40,318 nt of DNA from Deltaproteobacteria bacterium (GCA_020444165.1 JAHLLK010000055.1:1-40318); one strand, 5' to 3'. Shown: positions 25,539 through 37,950, counted from the stretch's first letter. Numbers and translations are program-made. Notes: generated by a model not told the origin, from the sequence alone.

Positions 25539-26236
25539 TGCGCCGTTTCAGCAATAAGTGCGGGTTGGTCGTTCTGGTCGCCCTTCTCGTTTTGACCCTG
25601 CCGGTCACCCTGGCCCTGGCCAACAGCGAGCCGGCGGCCGGCGGCCACGGCGAAGCGGCGGTGGCCGAGGGTGGCGCGCACGGCGAAGCGGCCCCCGCGG
25701 GCGGGGCCCACGGGGAGGCGGCGGCCGAAGGCGGCGCGCACGGTCCCACCTCGGGTCAGATTTGGGATTTCACGGCCAGGGCCCTGAACTTCGCGGTTCT
25801 GGCCGTGGCCTTGTTCTTTGTTCTCCGCAAACCCCTGGCCAAGGGGCTCAGGGGTCGGGCTGACTCCGTCCGCGAGGAGCTGGCCGAGCTGGAAGCCAAG
25901 CGCGAAGAGGCCCGCCGGGCCTACGCGGTCATGGAGCAGAGGCTGAAGGACGCCGAGTCCGAGCGGGAGGCCGTGTTGGCGGAGTTCCGCAAACAGGGTG
26001 AACGGGAGCGGGAGAAGATCGTGGAGGCCGCCAACACGCTGGCCGAGCGGATCAAAGCCCAGGCTTCTTTCACCATCGAGCAGGAAACCGCCATGGCCAA
26101 GGCCGAGCTTAGGCAGGAGATTTCCGAAATGAGCGCGGCGGTGGCCGAAGAGCTGTTGAAGGACAAGATCACCGCCCAAGATCAGACCCGCCTGGTGGAT
26201 GAATATCTGGCCAAGGTAGAGCAGGAGGTAGTGTGA
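25538..26236 (+). CDS. atpF: ATP synthase subunit b with signal peptide and GGAHGEAAxx repeats
   Basis: A 232-residue stator b subunit. Residues 1-29 look like a cleavable signal peptide (CGLVVLVALLVLTLPVTLALA). Residues 35-69 form a 10-residue repeat, GGAHGEAAxx, in about 3.5 copies. The membrane helix follows (78-96, ARALNFAVLAVALFFVL), then a long coiled coil to the C-terminus. Other deltaproteobacterial b subunits have an N-terminal extension, but the Gly/His/Glu repeat stands out here. It would face the periplasm. Length without the extension is normal for b. Confidence 0.92.
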   Translation: MRRFSNKCGLVVLVALLVLTLPVTLALANSEPAAGGHGEAAVAEGGAHGEAAPAGGAHGEAAAEGGAHGPTSGQIWDFTARALNFAVLAVALFFVLRKPLAKGLRGRADSVREELAELEAKREEARRAYAVMEQRLKDAESEREAVLAEFRKQGEREREKIVEAANTLAERIKAQASFTIEQETAMAKAELRQEISEMSAAVAEELLKDKITAQDQTRLVDEYLAKVEQEVV

Positions 26237-26784
26237 CCAGCCTGATCGTAGCCAAACGCTATGCCAGGGCCTTGCTGGAAATCGGCAAGGAAGATGGCAA
26301 CTTGGAGCAGTATGGCCGGGACGTGGCTTCGTTCGCCGAGCTATTGACTCAGGCTCCGGAGCTGGATTTTGCTCTGAGCAACCCGGCCTTTGATCTTGAC
26401 GACCGCAAGAAACTCTTGGGAGATTTCTTGAAGCGCCTGGAGCTGGGCGCCATGGTGCAAAACTTTTTCCGCCTGCTCATGGACCGGGGACGCATCAACG
26501 GAGCCCGGGACATAGCTATCGTCTATGCCATGTTGATGGACGAGGAGAAGGGGATCACCCGGGCGGAAGTCGTGTCAGCAACCCAGCTCGATGAGGCCGA
26601 AGTAAGGCGCCTGACCGATGCCTTGAAAAAGGTGGCCGGGCGTGATGTTCAACTCGAAGTCAAAGAGGATCCCAGCTTGATCGGGGGCGTGGTGGCCAAG
26701 ATCGGTGACCTGGTCTTGGACGGCAGCGTCAAGAGTCAGCTGGAGAGCTTGAAAGAATCTTTGAGAAGGGGTGATTACGCCTGA
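26233..26784 (+). CDS. atpH: ATP synthase subunit delta
   Basis: The OSCP-like subunit connecting the b stalk to the top of F1. 183 residues with the N-terminal [14 protein letters not shown] and [17 protein letters not shown] segments and the C-terminal [30 protein letters not shown] signature. The start is a GTG overlapping the atpF stop (GTGA), with AGGAGG just upstream. Confidence 0.95.
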   Translation: MTSLIVAKRYARALLEIGKEDGNLEQYGRDVASFAELLTQAPELDFALSNPAFDLDDRKKLLGDFLKRLELGAMVQNFFRLLMDRGRINGARDIAIVYAMLMDEEKGITRAEVVSATQLDEAEVRRLTDALKKVAGRDVQLEVKEDPSLIGGVVAKIGDLVLDGSVKSQLESLKESLRRGDYA

Positions 26785-28298
26785 TGCAGATCAAAGCCGA
26801 GGAAATCAGTCAGGTCATCCGAGAGCAGATCAAGGACTACGACAAGAAAGTCGAAGTCTCTGAGACTGGCACCGTGCTCTCGGTCGGTGACGGCATCGCC
26901 CGTATCCACGGAGTAGAGAAGGCCATGGCTGGCGAACTCTTGGAGTTCCCCGGCGGCATCCTGGGCATGGTCCTCAACCTGGAAGAGGACAACGTGGGTG
27001 TGGCCGTTATGGGCGACGTGGAGCACATCAAAGAGGGTGACACCGTCAAGCGGACGGGCCGCATCGCCGACGTGCCGGTGGGTGACGCGGTCATCGGCCG
27101 GGTCATTGACCCGGTGGGCAATCCGCTGGACGGCAAGGGCCCCATCAACTCCCCGGATCGCAGCCGTATCGAGGTGGTGGCGCCCGGTGTCGTGGCCCGT
27201 AAATCGGTGCATGAGCCGATGTACACGGGTCTCAAGGCCATCGACGCCATGACCCCCGTGGGCCGCGGCCAGCGCGAGTTGGTCATCGGTGACCGCCAGA
27301 TCGGCAAGACCGCCATCCTGGTGGACGCGATCATCAACCAAAAGGGCCAGGATGTGAAATGCATCTACGTGGCGGTGGGTCAGAAAAAATCCACCGTGGC
27401 GCAGGTCATCGACACCCTGGAGCGCCACGGTGCGATGGAATACACCTGTGTGGTCAGCGCCTGCGCCTCCGACCCGGCCACCTTGCAGTACATCGCGCCC
27501 TATTCGGGCTGCGCGGTGGGCGAGTTCTACCGGGACCGGGGCGGCCACGCCCTCATCTGCTACGACGACTTGTCCAAGCAGGCCGTGGCCTACCGCCAGA
27601 TTTCCCTGCTTCTCCGCCGGCCTCCGGGACGTGAAGCCTACCCCGGCGACATCTTCTACAACCACTCCCGGCTCCTGGAGCGGGCGGCCAAGCTGTCCGA
27701 TGACCTGGGCGCCGGTTCCCTCACCGCCCTGCCGATCATCGAGACCCAGGCCGGTGACGTGTCGGCCTACATCCCCACCAACGTGATCTCCATCACCGAC
27801 GGCCAGATCTACCTGGAGCCGGGCCTGTTCTTCTCCGGTGTGCGCCCGGCCATCAACGTCGGTCTGTCGGTAAGCCGGGTGGGTGGCGCCTGTCAGGTCA
27901 AGGCCATGAAGCAGGTGGCCGGTACCCTGCGGCTCGACCTGGCCCAGTACCGCGAGCTGGAGGCCTTTGCGCAGTTCGGCTCCGACCTGGACAAGGCCAC
28001 CCAGCAGCAGCTGGCCCGTGGCGTGCGGATGGTCGAAATCCTGAAGCAGCCCCAGTATCAGCCCCTGTCCATGGTCAAGCAGGTCAGCATCCTGTTCGCG
28101 GCCGCCAGAGGCTTCCTGGACAAGCATCCGGTGTCGGCCTTGGCCACCTACGAAAAGCAGATGTACGACTTCGCGGAGTCGAAGCACCCCGAGGTTTGGG
28201 CCGAGCTCGAAGAGAAAAAGGCCATCGACGACTCCCTGGAAGCCAAGATGAAGGGCATGCTCACGGAATTCGAGAACGTCTTCCAGGCTCAGCAGTAG
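26784..28298 (+). CDS. atpA: ATP synthase subunit alpha
   Basis: The non-catalytic nucleotide-binding F1 subunit, 504 residues. Features: an N-terminal beta barrel, Walker A GDRQIGKT (169-176), [11 protein letters not shown] (Walker B region), [14 protein letters not shown], and [19 protein letters not shown] with the arginine finger. The Walker A has Ile at the position most often Thr (GDRQTGKT), a conservative departure. The ATG shares its first base with the atpH stop (TGATG). Confidence 0.97.
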   Translation: MQIKAEEISQVIREQIKDYDKKVEVSETGTVLSVGDGIARIHGVEKAMAGELLEFPGGILGMVLNLEEDNVGVAVMGDVEHIKEGDTVKRTGRIADVPVGDAVIGRVIDPVGNPLDGKGPINSPDRSRIEVVAPGVVARKSVHEPMYTGLKAIDAMTPVGRGQRELVIGDRQIGKTAILVDAIINQKGQDVKCIYVAVGQKKSTVAQVIDTLERHGAMEYTCVVSACASDPATLQYIAPYSGCAVGEFYRDRGGHALICYDDLSKQAVAYRQISLLLRRPPGREAYPGDIFYNHSRLLERAAKLSDDLGAGSLTALPIIETQAGDVSAYIPTNVISITDGQIYLEPGLFFSGVRPAINVGLSVSRVGGACQVKAMKQVAGTLRLDLAQYRELEAFAQFGSDLDKATQQQLARGVRMVEILKQPQYQPLSMVKQVSILFAAARGFLDKHPVSALATYEKQMYDFAESKHPEVWAELEEKKAIDDSLEAKMKGMLTEFENVFQAQQ

Positions 28299-28304
28299 GC
28301 AGCC

Positions 28305-29180
28305 ATGGCAGCGTTACGCGACATCCAAAACAAGATCTCCGCGGTCAAAAAGACCCGGCAGATCACCAAGGCCATGAACATGGTGGCGGCGGCCAAGCTC
28401 CGGCAGGTGCAGGGCCGCACCGAGGGCTTCCGGCCCTACGCCACCAAGTTCACCGAGGTGCTTGGCAGCCTGTCGCAGGGGGTGGATCCCGAGATCCATC
28501 CCATGCTGGCCCAGCCTGAGGAAGTGAATCGGGTCTCCCTGATCGTCCTCACGGCGGACCGCGGGCTGTGCGGCTCCTTCAACCAGAACCTGATCAACCA
28601 GGCCGAAAAGTTCCGCAAGGAACTCCAGGCCCAGGGCAGGGAAGTCGATCTCTACCTGGTGGGCCGCAGGGCCCGGGATTATTTCCGCCGCCATGAGACC
28701 AGTGCCAAGGAAGCTTTGGTGGGGGCCATGAACGTGGTGGACTTCGACTTGGCGGTCCAGGTAGCCCGCTTCGCTCTCTCCCCCTTCCTGGCCGGCGACG
28801 TGCAGGAAGCCTACATAGTCTACTGCCAGTTTGTCTCCATGGCTTCGATGAAGGCCAAGGTGGCCAAACTGTTGCCCATCGAGCCCATCGAAGGCGCGGA
28901 ATCCGCGGCCGGCGCCGAATACCTCACGGAGCCGTCGGCCGAAGAGATCCTGGTGGACCTGCTTCCCCGCTACCTGAACGTCCGCACCTACCAGGCTCTC
29001 CTGGAGACCTCCACCAGCGAGCATGCCTCGCGCATGGCGGCCATGGACAACGCCACGAAGAACTGCAAAGAGCTGATAACCAACTTGACCCTGGCCTACA
29101 ACAAGGCCCGCCAGGCGACCATCACCGCCGAGTTGATGGACATCGTGGGCGGCGCCGAGGCGCTTAGCCAGAGTCAATAA
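28305..29180 (+). CDS. atpG: ATP synthase subunit gamma
   Basis: The central rotor shaft of F1. 291 residues with the N-terminal helix ALRDIQNKISAVKKTRQITKAMNMVAAAKLR, the LTADRGLCGSFNQNLI segment, and the C-terminal helix EHASRMAAMDNATKNCKELITNLTLAYNKARQATITAEL. It starts 7 bp after atpA. Confidence 0.97.
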   Translation: MAALRDIQNKISAVKKTRQITKAMNMVAAAKLRQVQGRTEGFRPYATKFTEVLGSLSQGVDPEIHPMLAQPEEVNRVSLIVLTADRGLCGSFNQNLINQAEKFRKELQAQGREVDLYLVGRRARDYFRRHETSAKEALVGAMNVVDFDLAVQVARFALSPFLAGDVQEAYIVYCQFVSMASMKAKVAKLLPIEPIEGAESAAGAEYLTEPSAEEILVDLLPRYLNVRTYQALLETSTSEHASRMAAMDNATKNCKELITNLTLAYNKARQATITAELMDIVGGAEALSQSQ

Positions 29181-29222
29181 ATACAGATGGGGGCGAAACT
29201 TCCCCGTCAGGAGGCGCGATAG

Positions 29223-30644
<1,422 letters not shown>

Positions 30645-30665
30645 AGCACGGAAGGTTATTGACCC

Positions 30666-31085
30666 ATGGCCAACAAGATACTCTTGGAAGTCGTCACGCC
30701 GGAAAAGCTCCTGGTCAACAAGGAAGTGGACATCGTGGTGGCCACTGGGGTTGACGGCGAGTTCGGTGTGCTCTATGGGCACGTGCCCTTCCTGGCAACC
30801 TTGGACATTGGCGAGCTACGGTTCAAGGACGGCAACGCCACCGAGTATGCAGCCATCGCTGGCGGTTTCGCCGAAGTGACCGCGAAAAAGGTCACCATTT
30901 TGGCCGAGGCGGCCGAGTTGGCCCGGGACATCGACGTGGACCGCGCCAGCCGCGCCCGGGAACGGGCCGAGCAACGCATCACTCAGACGCAGGCCGAAGC
31001 CCTGGACTTTGCCCGCTCCGAGGCGGCCCTGAAGCGGGCCATGCTGCGGATGAGGGTGGCCGGCCGGACCTCCGCCGCCGCCTGA
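30666..31085 (+). CDS. atpC: ATP synthase subunit epsilon
   Basis: The rotor subunit that couples gamma to the c-ring and can inhibit hydrolysis. 139 residues: an N-terminal beta sandwich (LLEVVTPEKLLV, GEFGVLYGHVPFLATL, AIAGGFAEV) and a C-terminal helical pair (AELARDIDVDRASRARERAEQRI). It is the last gene of the operon; subunits a and c (atpB, atpE) are not in the window. Confidence 0.96.
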   Translation: MANKILLEVVTPEKLLVNKEVDIVVATGVDGEFGVLYGHVPFLATLDIGELRFKDGNATEYAAIAGGFAEVTAKKVTILAEAAELARDIDVDRASRARERAEQRITQTQAEALDFARSEAALKRAMLRMRVAGRTSAAA

Positions 31086-31099
31086 GACCAGACCTGACC

Positions 31100-31140
31100 G
31101 GAGCCGGACTCCCCCAGGGAGTCCGGCTCCGTATTTTTTT
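31100..31140 (+). terminator. Intrinsic terminator of the atp operon
   Basis: A perfect 14-bp stem, GGAGCCGGACTCCC/GGGAGTCCGGCTCC, with a 3-nt loop (31100-31130), then GTA and a run of seven T. It lies 15 bp after the atpC stop. Confidence 0.92.
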
Positions 31141-31221
31141 CCCCTCCGCCGTCCCGGGCTGGGGAGGTCGATGAGCCCGCTAGGCTCCCTTCGGTCCCCG
31201 GTCCGGGCCCCGAAACGGCCG

Positions 31222-31259
31222 GGTTTTTCGCGGCAAGGGGTCCCGGAGCCGCGAAAACC
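31222..31259. repeat. Imperfect inverted repeat in the atpC-glmU gap
   Basis: GGTTTTTCGCGGC and GCCGCGAAAACC (one base less) separated by 13 bp. Possibly a secondary terminator or a protein-binding palindrome; no T-run follows. Confidence 0.4.
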
Positions 31260-31313
31260 ACCGGAACTCCGGAAAATATTTTTTCACCCCCCGGCCGGCT
31301 TCCGGTCAAGGCC

Positions 31314-31342
31314 TTGCCTTTTCGGCCACCTCCCCCTAACAT
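31314..31342 (+). promoter_or_regulatory. Possible promoter giving a leaderless glmU message
   Basis: TTGCCT, 17 bp, TAACAT. The expected start point (about 7 nt after the -10) falls on or next to the A of the glmU ATG at 31350, and no ribosome-binding site precedes that ATG. Confidence 0.4.
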
Positions 31343-31349
31343 TTGCGCC

Positions 31350-32108
31350 ATGTACCAGAATCCGCCCCATCTGGCCGTGGTGATCATGGCCGCGGGTAAG
31401 GGCACCCGCATGAAATCCGAACTGGCCAAGGTGCTGCATCCCCTGGCGGGGCGGCCCTTGCTGCACTATGCCCTGGACCTGGCCGGGGAGCTGGGCGCGG
31501 AGCGCACCGTGGTGGTGGTGGGTCACCAGGCCCCGGCGGTGCAGGAGGCGGCCCAAGGCTTCCCCAGCGTGCGCTTCGCCCTGCAAGAGCCGCAACTGGG
31601 CACCGGCCACGCCATGCAGGCGGCCCTGCCCGGGCTGGCCGGGCACCAGGGCCCGGTGCTGGTGCTCTACGGCGACGTGCCCGGGCTCCGGGCCGCCACG
31701 CTGCGCCGGCTGTGGGAGGCGCACCACAGCCAGGGCCTGGCCATGACCGTCCTGGCCATGGAACTGCCCGACCCCGGGCACTATGGCCGGCTGGTGCGTG
31801 AGCCCGGCGGCGGCCTTTGCCGCATTGTGGAGTTCCGCGACGCCTCGCCGGCTGAGCGGACGATCACCCTGGTGAACAGCGGCATCTACCTTTTCGAGGC
31901 CACCCCGCTCCGGGAGGGGCTGTCCCAGCTCCGGCCGGACAACGACCAGGGCGAGTACTACCTCACCGACCTGGTGGAGATTCTGCACCGGGGCGGCTGG
32001 CCGGTGGGCTTTGCCCTTTGCCCGGACGCCTGGGAGGTGGCTGGGATCAACAGCCAGGAGGAGCTGGCGGCCTATGCGGCGCGGCTCTCCTCGGCCCAAG
32101 GGAGCTAA
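31350..32108 (+). CDS. UDP-GlcNAc pyrophosphorylase domain protein (GlmU N-terminal half only)
   Basis: Transfers UMP from UTP to GlcNAc-1-phosphate to form UDP-GlcNAc. The 252 residues cover only the nucleotidyltransferase domain: VVIMAAGKGTRMKSELAKVLHPLAGRPLL with the GxGTxMxxxxPK-like loop (here LAKVL), QLGTGHAMQAALP, VLYGDVPGLR, VEFRDASP, NSGIYLF and NDQGEYYLTDLVEI. The left-handed beta-helix acetyltransferase half of GlmU (another ~200 residues) is absent, with a clean TAA and glmS starting 7 bp later. A separate GlcN-1-P acetyltransferase is therefore needed. The ATG lacks a ribosome site; a TTG 36 bp upstream overlaps the predicted promoter and is less likely. Confidence 0.88.
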   Translation: MYQNPPHLAVVIMAAGKGTRMKSELAKVLHPLAGRPLLHYALDLAGELGAERTVVVVGHQAPAVQEAAQGFPSVRFALQEPQLGTGHAMQAALPGLAGHQGPVLVLYGDVPGLRAATLRRLWEAHHSQGLAMTVLAMELPDPGHYGRLVREPGGGLCRIVEFRDASPAERTITLVNSGIYLFEATPLREGLSQLRPDNDQGEYYLTDLVEILHRGGWPVGFALCPDAWEVAGINSQEELAAYAARLSSAQGS

Positions 32109-32115
32109 TAGGACT

Positions 32116-33960
<1,845 letters not shown>

Positions 33961-34043
33961 TATTAGCGGCAATTGCTGGACAAAGCCCTTGACCGGGTGC
34001 GTCCGATTCCCCTAGATTGGTATTGGGAGAAGATCGTAAACCC

Positions 34044-34262
34044 ATGGAACTAAGCGCTTTTAGCCGCCTCGAAGAAAAGATCGACAGTCTGGTTCGCCGG
34101 ATGGAGGAGCTCAAGGCCGAGAATCAAGCCCTCCGCGGCGACTTGGAGGCCAAGGAGAAAGAGGCCCAGGAGCTAGGGGAATTGATGGCTGTCCTGGAGG
34201 CGGAACGTGAAGAAGTGAAAAGCCGCATAGAGGGCCTGGTGGCTCGGCTGGAGTTGATCTGA
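34044..34262 (+). CDS. Small coiled-coil cell-division protein (ZapB-like)
   Basis: 72 residues, almost wholly a predicted coiled coil with heptad-like spacing (FSRLEEKIDSLVRRMEELKAENQALRGDLEAKEKEAQEL). Size, composition and position directly before zapA match the ZapB-type proteins of deltaproteobacteria; the sequence itself is low in specific information. The ATG has a GGGAGAAG about 13 nt upstream; a TTG start nearby is an alternative. Confidence 0.72.
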   Translation: MELSAFSRLEEKIDSLVRRMEELKAENQALRGDLEAKEKEAQELGELMAVLEAEREEVKSRIEGLVARLELI

Positions 34263-34308
34263 CCGGGCGCTGTCCCTCCCGGCCCCCTGCCCAGGGAGAA
34301 CGGCAACC

Positions 34309-34623
34309 ATGACCGGATCGCGGCGAACTGGATCGTCGGGAAGCGCCCACCCGGTGCGGGTGGAGATTCTGGGTAACGATTTTGTCCTGCGCTCGGGCCA
34401 GGGCGAAGAGCAGATTCAGCGGGTAGCCAACTACCTTAACGGCAAGCTGAACGAGATTCTGAGCACTACCCGGACTTCTTCAACCTTGGCCGCCGCGGTG
34501 TTGGCGGCGTTGAATATCACCCATGAGTTGTTAGAGCTCAAAGACGAGCGTGAGAAATTACTTCAGGAGATCGAGGAAAAAACGGAGAAACTGCTCGCTC
34601 GTATGGAACGGGCGGTGATTTAA
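34309..34623 (+). CDS. zapA: Cell division protein ZapA
   Basis: A Z-ring-associated protein that cross-links FtsZ filaments. 104 residues. The globular head contains VRVEILGNDFVLRSGQGEEQIQRVANYLNGKLNEI, typical of ZapA, and the C-terminal half is a coiled coil (ITHELLELKDEREKLLQEIEEKTEKLL). GGGAGA precedes the ATG at ~9 nt. It follows the ZapB-like gene by 46 bp and precedes the 6S RNA candidate. Confidence 0.9.
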   Translation: MTGSRRTGSSGSAHPVRVEILGNDFVLRSGQGEEQIQRVANYLNGKLNEILSTTRTSSTLAAAVLAALNITHELLELKDEREKLLQEIEEKTEKLLARMERAVI

Positions 34624-34626
34624 GGT

Positions 34627-34800
34627 GCCCCCTGCGCTGTGCGTGCTCAGGCAAGAGTGTTATTTGAGCCAACACTAAATAAATTGGGACGAATGCCTCT
34701 GATTCCGGAGGTGGCTGGCAGGTTCAGCCCGACCCGGCATCACGCCCGGCCCACCTGTCAAGACAGGTTCAAAAACTAGACGCCACACGGCAGAGGCGGG
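34627..34800 (+). ncRNA. ssrS: 6S RNA candidate
   Basis: The ~175-nt region after zapA has the 6S position known in many proteobacteria. Its two ends can form a long closing stem with small bulges (CCCCCTGCGCTGTGCG near 34630 against CGCCACACGGCAGAGGCGGGG near 34780-34800). An unpaired-looking central region and a 3' hairpin CCTGTC/GACAGG followed by TTCAAAAACTAGACGCC complete the pattern. This is the pattern of the sigma-70 holoenzyme-binding 6S RNA. Ends are approximate and I could not run a covariance model. Confidence 0.65.
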
Positions 34801-35124
34801 GGGGACCGTTTATAAAGGTGTCAGACCCCGGCGAGGATAGACCCCAGGACCCATGATCGAAATTGCACCCCATATCGCGGCCGCTTCGCGCGCTCCTTTT
34901 TCCCTGCTCACCAAGGGTGCATTTGCCGGGCGGGCTGCTCCGCCCCCAGGGGCACGGAGCGCATCGCCCCCGGCCGGCCGAGCCAAAGCCCGGGTTAAGA
35001 ACTGCGGGCCGCCCGGTCCGCCTGGGGACGGAACCTGGAACGGGGCCTTTTGATCGCGCTGAACACCTGAAACGCAGCTCCGCGCATACCTCGACCTCCT
35101 TGGTGCATCTTGCAAGGAGGCCAC
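34801..35124. other. Gap before rny, nothing firm
   Basis: 324 bp without a supported gene. A 66-codon open frame at 34853 lacks a good ribosome site and is Pro/Ala/Arg-rich like random GC-rich sequence. TTTATAAAG at 34809 resembles a -10 element, but no -35 is apparent. Confidence 0.3.
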
Positions 35125-36687
35125 ATGTCTACGCCTTTAGCCCTCTTCATCGCACTGGCGGCGTTGGTTTTGGGGGTGGCGGCCGGTTATCTTTTCCGCT
35201 TGAAGCAGGCCCAAGCCCGCTTGCAGTCCGTGGAAGCCCTTAGCCAGAAGTTGGTGGACGACGCTCGGCGGGAAGCCGAGACCCTGAAGAAAGAGGCCCT
35301 GCTGCAGGCCAAGGACCAGCTTTACCAGATGAAGCTGGAGTTCGAGGCCGAGACCAAGGAACGCCGGCAGGAACTTAACCAGATCGAACGTCGTCTCACC
35401 CAAAAGGAAGAGGTCCTGGACAAGAAGGACCTGAACCTGGACCAGCGGGAAGATGAGTACAACCGCCGCGAAACCGTGGTGGCGGAAAAGGAAAAGGACC
35501 TCGCCACCAAGGGCGAGGAGCTGGAGGGCATGATCACCCGCCAGAGTGAGCTTTTGGAGCATATCGCCGGGCTCACCGCCGAGCAGGCCAGGGAACAGCT
35601 CCAGGAGACCATCATCAGCCAGGCCCGCCACGAGGCGGCCAAATCCATCCGCCGCATCGAGATCGAAGCCCACGAGACCGCGACCAAGAAGGCCCAGGAG
35701 ATCCTGGCCCTGGCCTGCAAGCGCTACGCCGGGGACTATGCCCAGGAAAAGACGGTCAGCGTGGTGAACCTGCCCTCGGACGAGATGAAGGGCCGGATCA
35801 TCGGACGGGAGGGCCGCAACATCCGGGCCATCGAGGCGGCCACCGGGGTGGATCTCATCATCGACGACACCCCCGAGGCGGTCATCGTCTCGGGCTTCAA
35901 CCCGGTGCGGCGCGAGGTGGCCCGCCTCAGCCTGGAGCGGCTCATTTCCGACGGGCGCATCCATCCGGCCCGCATCGAGGAAGTGGTCAAGAAGGTCCAG
36001 GTGGAGGTGGAGGCGGCCATCAAGGAGGCCGGCGAGCAGTCGACCTTCGACGTGGGGGTGCACGGCATCCATCCCGAGGTGATCAAGCTCCTGGGCCGGC
36101 TGCGCTACCGCTCCTCCTACGCCCAGAACGTGCTGGTGCATTCCCTGGAGGTGGCCTTCCTCTGCGGCATCATGGCCAGCGAACTGGGCCTCAACGCCAA
36201 GCAGGCCAAACGGGCCGGGCTCTTGCACGACATCGGCAAGGCGGTGGACCACGAGATCGAAGGGCCCCACGCCACCATTGGCGCCGACCTGGCCAAACGC
36301 TACGGCGAGAAGCCGCACATCGTGCACGCCGTGGCCGCCCACCACGAGGACGTGCCGCCGGAATCGGTGCTGGCTATCCTGGTGCAGGCGGCGGACGCGC
36401 TGTCCGGCGCGCGGCCGGGGGCCCGGCGCGAGATGCTGGAGAGCTACGTCAAGCGCCTGGACGACCTGGAGCGCATCGCCAACGCCTTTGATGGGGTGTC
36501 CAAGTCCTACGCCATCCAGGCCGGCCGCGAGGTGCGCATCGTCCTGGAAGCCGAGAAGACCTCGGACGACCAGGCCCTGATGCTGAGCCACGACGTGGCC
36601 CGCAAGATCGAGGAAGAGCTGATGTACCCGGGCCAGATCAAAGTCACGGTGATCCGCGAGACCCGGGCGGTGGACTACGCCCGGTAG
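35125..36687 (+). CDS. rny: Ribonuclease Y
   Basis: A membrane-anchored endoribonuclease that initiates mRNA decay. 520 residues: an N-terminal membrane helix ([22 protein letters not shown]); a long coiled coil (~30-190); a KH domain with [44 protein letters not shown]; and an HD domain with [29 protein letters not shown] and [12 protein letters not shown]. The ATG at 35125 has AAGGAGG at 5 nt. It is followed by a long hairpin and then ymdB, a common pairing. Confidence 0.97.
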   Translation: MSTPLALFIALAALVLGVAAGYLFRLKQAQARLQSVEALSQKLVDDARREAETLKKEALLQAKDQLYQMKLEFEAETKERRQELNQIERRLTQKEEVLDKKDLNLDQREDEYNRRETVVAEKEKDLATKGEELEGMITRQSELLEHIAGLTAEQAREQLQETIISQARHEAAKSIRRIEIEAHETATKKAQEILALACKRYAGDYAQEKTVSVVNLPSDEMKGRIIGREGRNIRAIEAATGVDLIIDDTPEAVIVSGFNPVRREVARLSLERLISDGRIHPARIEEVVKKVQVEVEAAIKEAGEQSTFDVGVHGIHPEVIKLLGRLRYRSSYAQNVLVHSLEVAFLCGIMASELGLNAKQAKRAGLLHDIGKAVDHEIEGPHATIGADLAKRYGEKPHIVHAVAAHHEDVPPESVLAILVQAADALSGARPGARREMLESYVKRLDDLERIANAFDGVSKSYAIQAGREVRIVLEAEKTSDDQALMLSHDVARKIEEELMYPGQIKVTVIRETRAVDYAR

Positions 36688-36720
36688 GCAGCTTTCGGAG
36701 AGCTTTCGGAGAAATGGGAA

Positions 36721-36795
36721 TGTGGGGGGAGACCCTTTTTTTGGGAAAAAAGGGTCTCCCCCCACACCCCCCTTCCCCAAAAAAACTTCATAGTA
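36721..36795 (+). terminator. Long gene-end hairpin after rny, copy 2 of the terminator-like repeat
   Basis: A perfect 21-bp inverted repeat (36721-36741 with 36746-36766) around TGGG. Its arm runs TGTGGGGGGAGACCC then T6. CACCCCCCTTCCCCAAAAA and ACTTCAT follow. The first arm ends in six T and the hairpin lies 33 bp after the rny stop. It is related in sequence and orientation to 2162-2230. The remaining gap to ymdB (36796-37013) has two direct copies of TCGGGAATT and no gene. Confidence 0.7.
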
Positions 36796-37013
36796 TTAAG
36801 TTCTAACCAGATCTTGCATCAGCCAGCGATAATCGGGAATTCTTGGCGAAAGTCGGGAATTGGCTGAAAACCACTAGGGCACGATTACTCCGAAAAGATC
36901 CCAGGGGCTGTCCACGGGACCAAGTCCCGGCCGCACCGAGCGGGCCGAAGCCTCTGGGGCGGCCGGAGGGTTGAGAGGGTGGGGCTACGCAGTGGCGTCC
37001 CCGGCATAAGATC

Positions 37014-37799
37014 ATGATACGCATTCTGTTTATCGGCGACATATTCGGCCGGCCCGGGCGCCAGGCCCTGGCCTCGGCGCTGCCGGGGCTCAAGAAGAGC
37101 CTGGGCGTGGACCTGGTGGTGGCCAACGGCGAGAACGGCTCCGGCGGTCTGGGCCTCAACGCCCGGGCGGCTGGGGAGCTGTTTGTCTCCGGGGTAAACG
37201 TCATCACCTCGGGCAACCACATATGGCGGCACAAGGACCTGGTGCCGCTGTTGGAGGATGAGCCCCACCTCTTGCGGCCCCACAACTACCCCGGCGACGC
37301 GCCTGGGCGCGGCTGGGTGGTGGCGCGTTTGAAGAAGGGAGTGGAGGTGGCGGTGGTGAACCTGGAGGGCCGCGCCTTCATGACCCCCCTTGATTGCCCC
37401 TTCCGCGGCTTGGACGCGCTCCTGGAGGGGCCTTTGCGGGCCTATCCGATACGGGTGCTGGATTTTCACGCCGAAGCCACCAGCGAGAAGCTGGCCCTGG
37501 CTTGGCACGCCGACGGCCGGCTCTCGGCCCTGGTGGGCACCCACACCCACGTGCAAACCGCGGACGAAAAGATTTTGCCCCGGGGCACGGCCTACATCAC
37601 TGACCTGGGCCTGACCGGGCCTCATCATTCGGTGATCGGCATGGAGCCCTCGGCCGCGGTGAGCCGCTTCTTGACCCAGCGACCCCAACGCTTCGTGGTG
37701 GCCCGGCGGGACCTGCGCCTGCAAGGGGCCCTGGTGGAGATCGACGAGACCACCGGCCGAGCCCGGGAGATCCGGCGCATTTCCCAAGCCTTGGACTAG
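37014..37799 (+). CDS. ymdB: YmdB-type metallophosphoesterase (2',3'-cyclic-nucleotide phosphodiesterase family)
   Basis: 261 residues of the family often found after rny. Metal-binding motifs: ILFIGDIFGRPGR (Asp9), VVANGENGSGG, ITSGNHIWRHKD, VLDFHAEATSEK, VGTHTHVQTAD and the late TDLGLTGPHHSVIGME. In Bacillus the homologue hydrolyses cyclic nucleotides and modulates RNase Y-dependent transcripts; that role here is inference. The ATG lacks a strong ribosome site. Confidence 0.92.
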   Translation: MIRILFIGDIFGRPGRQALASALPGLKKSLGVDLVVANGENGSGGLGLNARAAGELFVSGVNVITSGNHIWRHKDLVPLLEDEPHLLRPHNYPGDAPGRGWVVARLKKGVEVAVVNLEGRAFMTPLDCPFRGLDALLEGPLRAYPIRVLDFHAEATSEKLALAWHADGRLSALVGTHTHVQTADEKILPRGTAYITDLGLTGPHHSVIGMEPSAAVSRFLTQRPQRFVVARRDLRLQGALVEIDETTGRAREIRRISQALD

Positions 37800-37950
37800 G
37801 CGCCGTCCTCCGGCCCCCTTTACCGCCGTGAGCGCCATCGCGACCAGCCCACCCAAGCTGCCGGCGAGGCCGGGGCCGCTACAGGCCAGATAGAAAAACA
37901 CCCAAGTTAAACAATCAGTTACGGCTTGTCCCCCCGGGGGTTGGTTGAAG

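Noticed and set aside
26775..28187. A 470-codon open frame antisense to atpA
   Set aside because: Shadow of atpA, with low-complexity His/Gly/Val composition and no recognisable domain.
34853..35053. Small open frame between the 6S candidate and rny
   Set aside because: No proper ribosome site, Pro/Ala/Arg-biased, no family resemblance.
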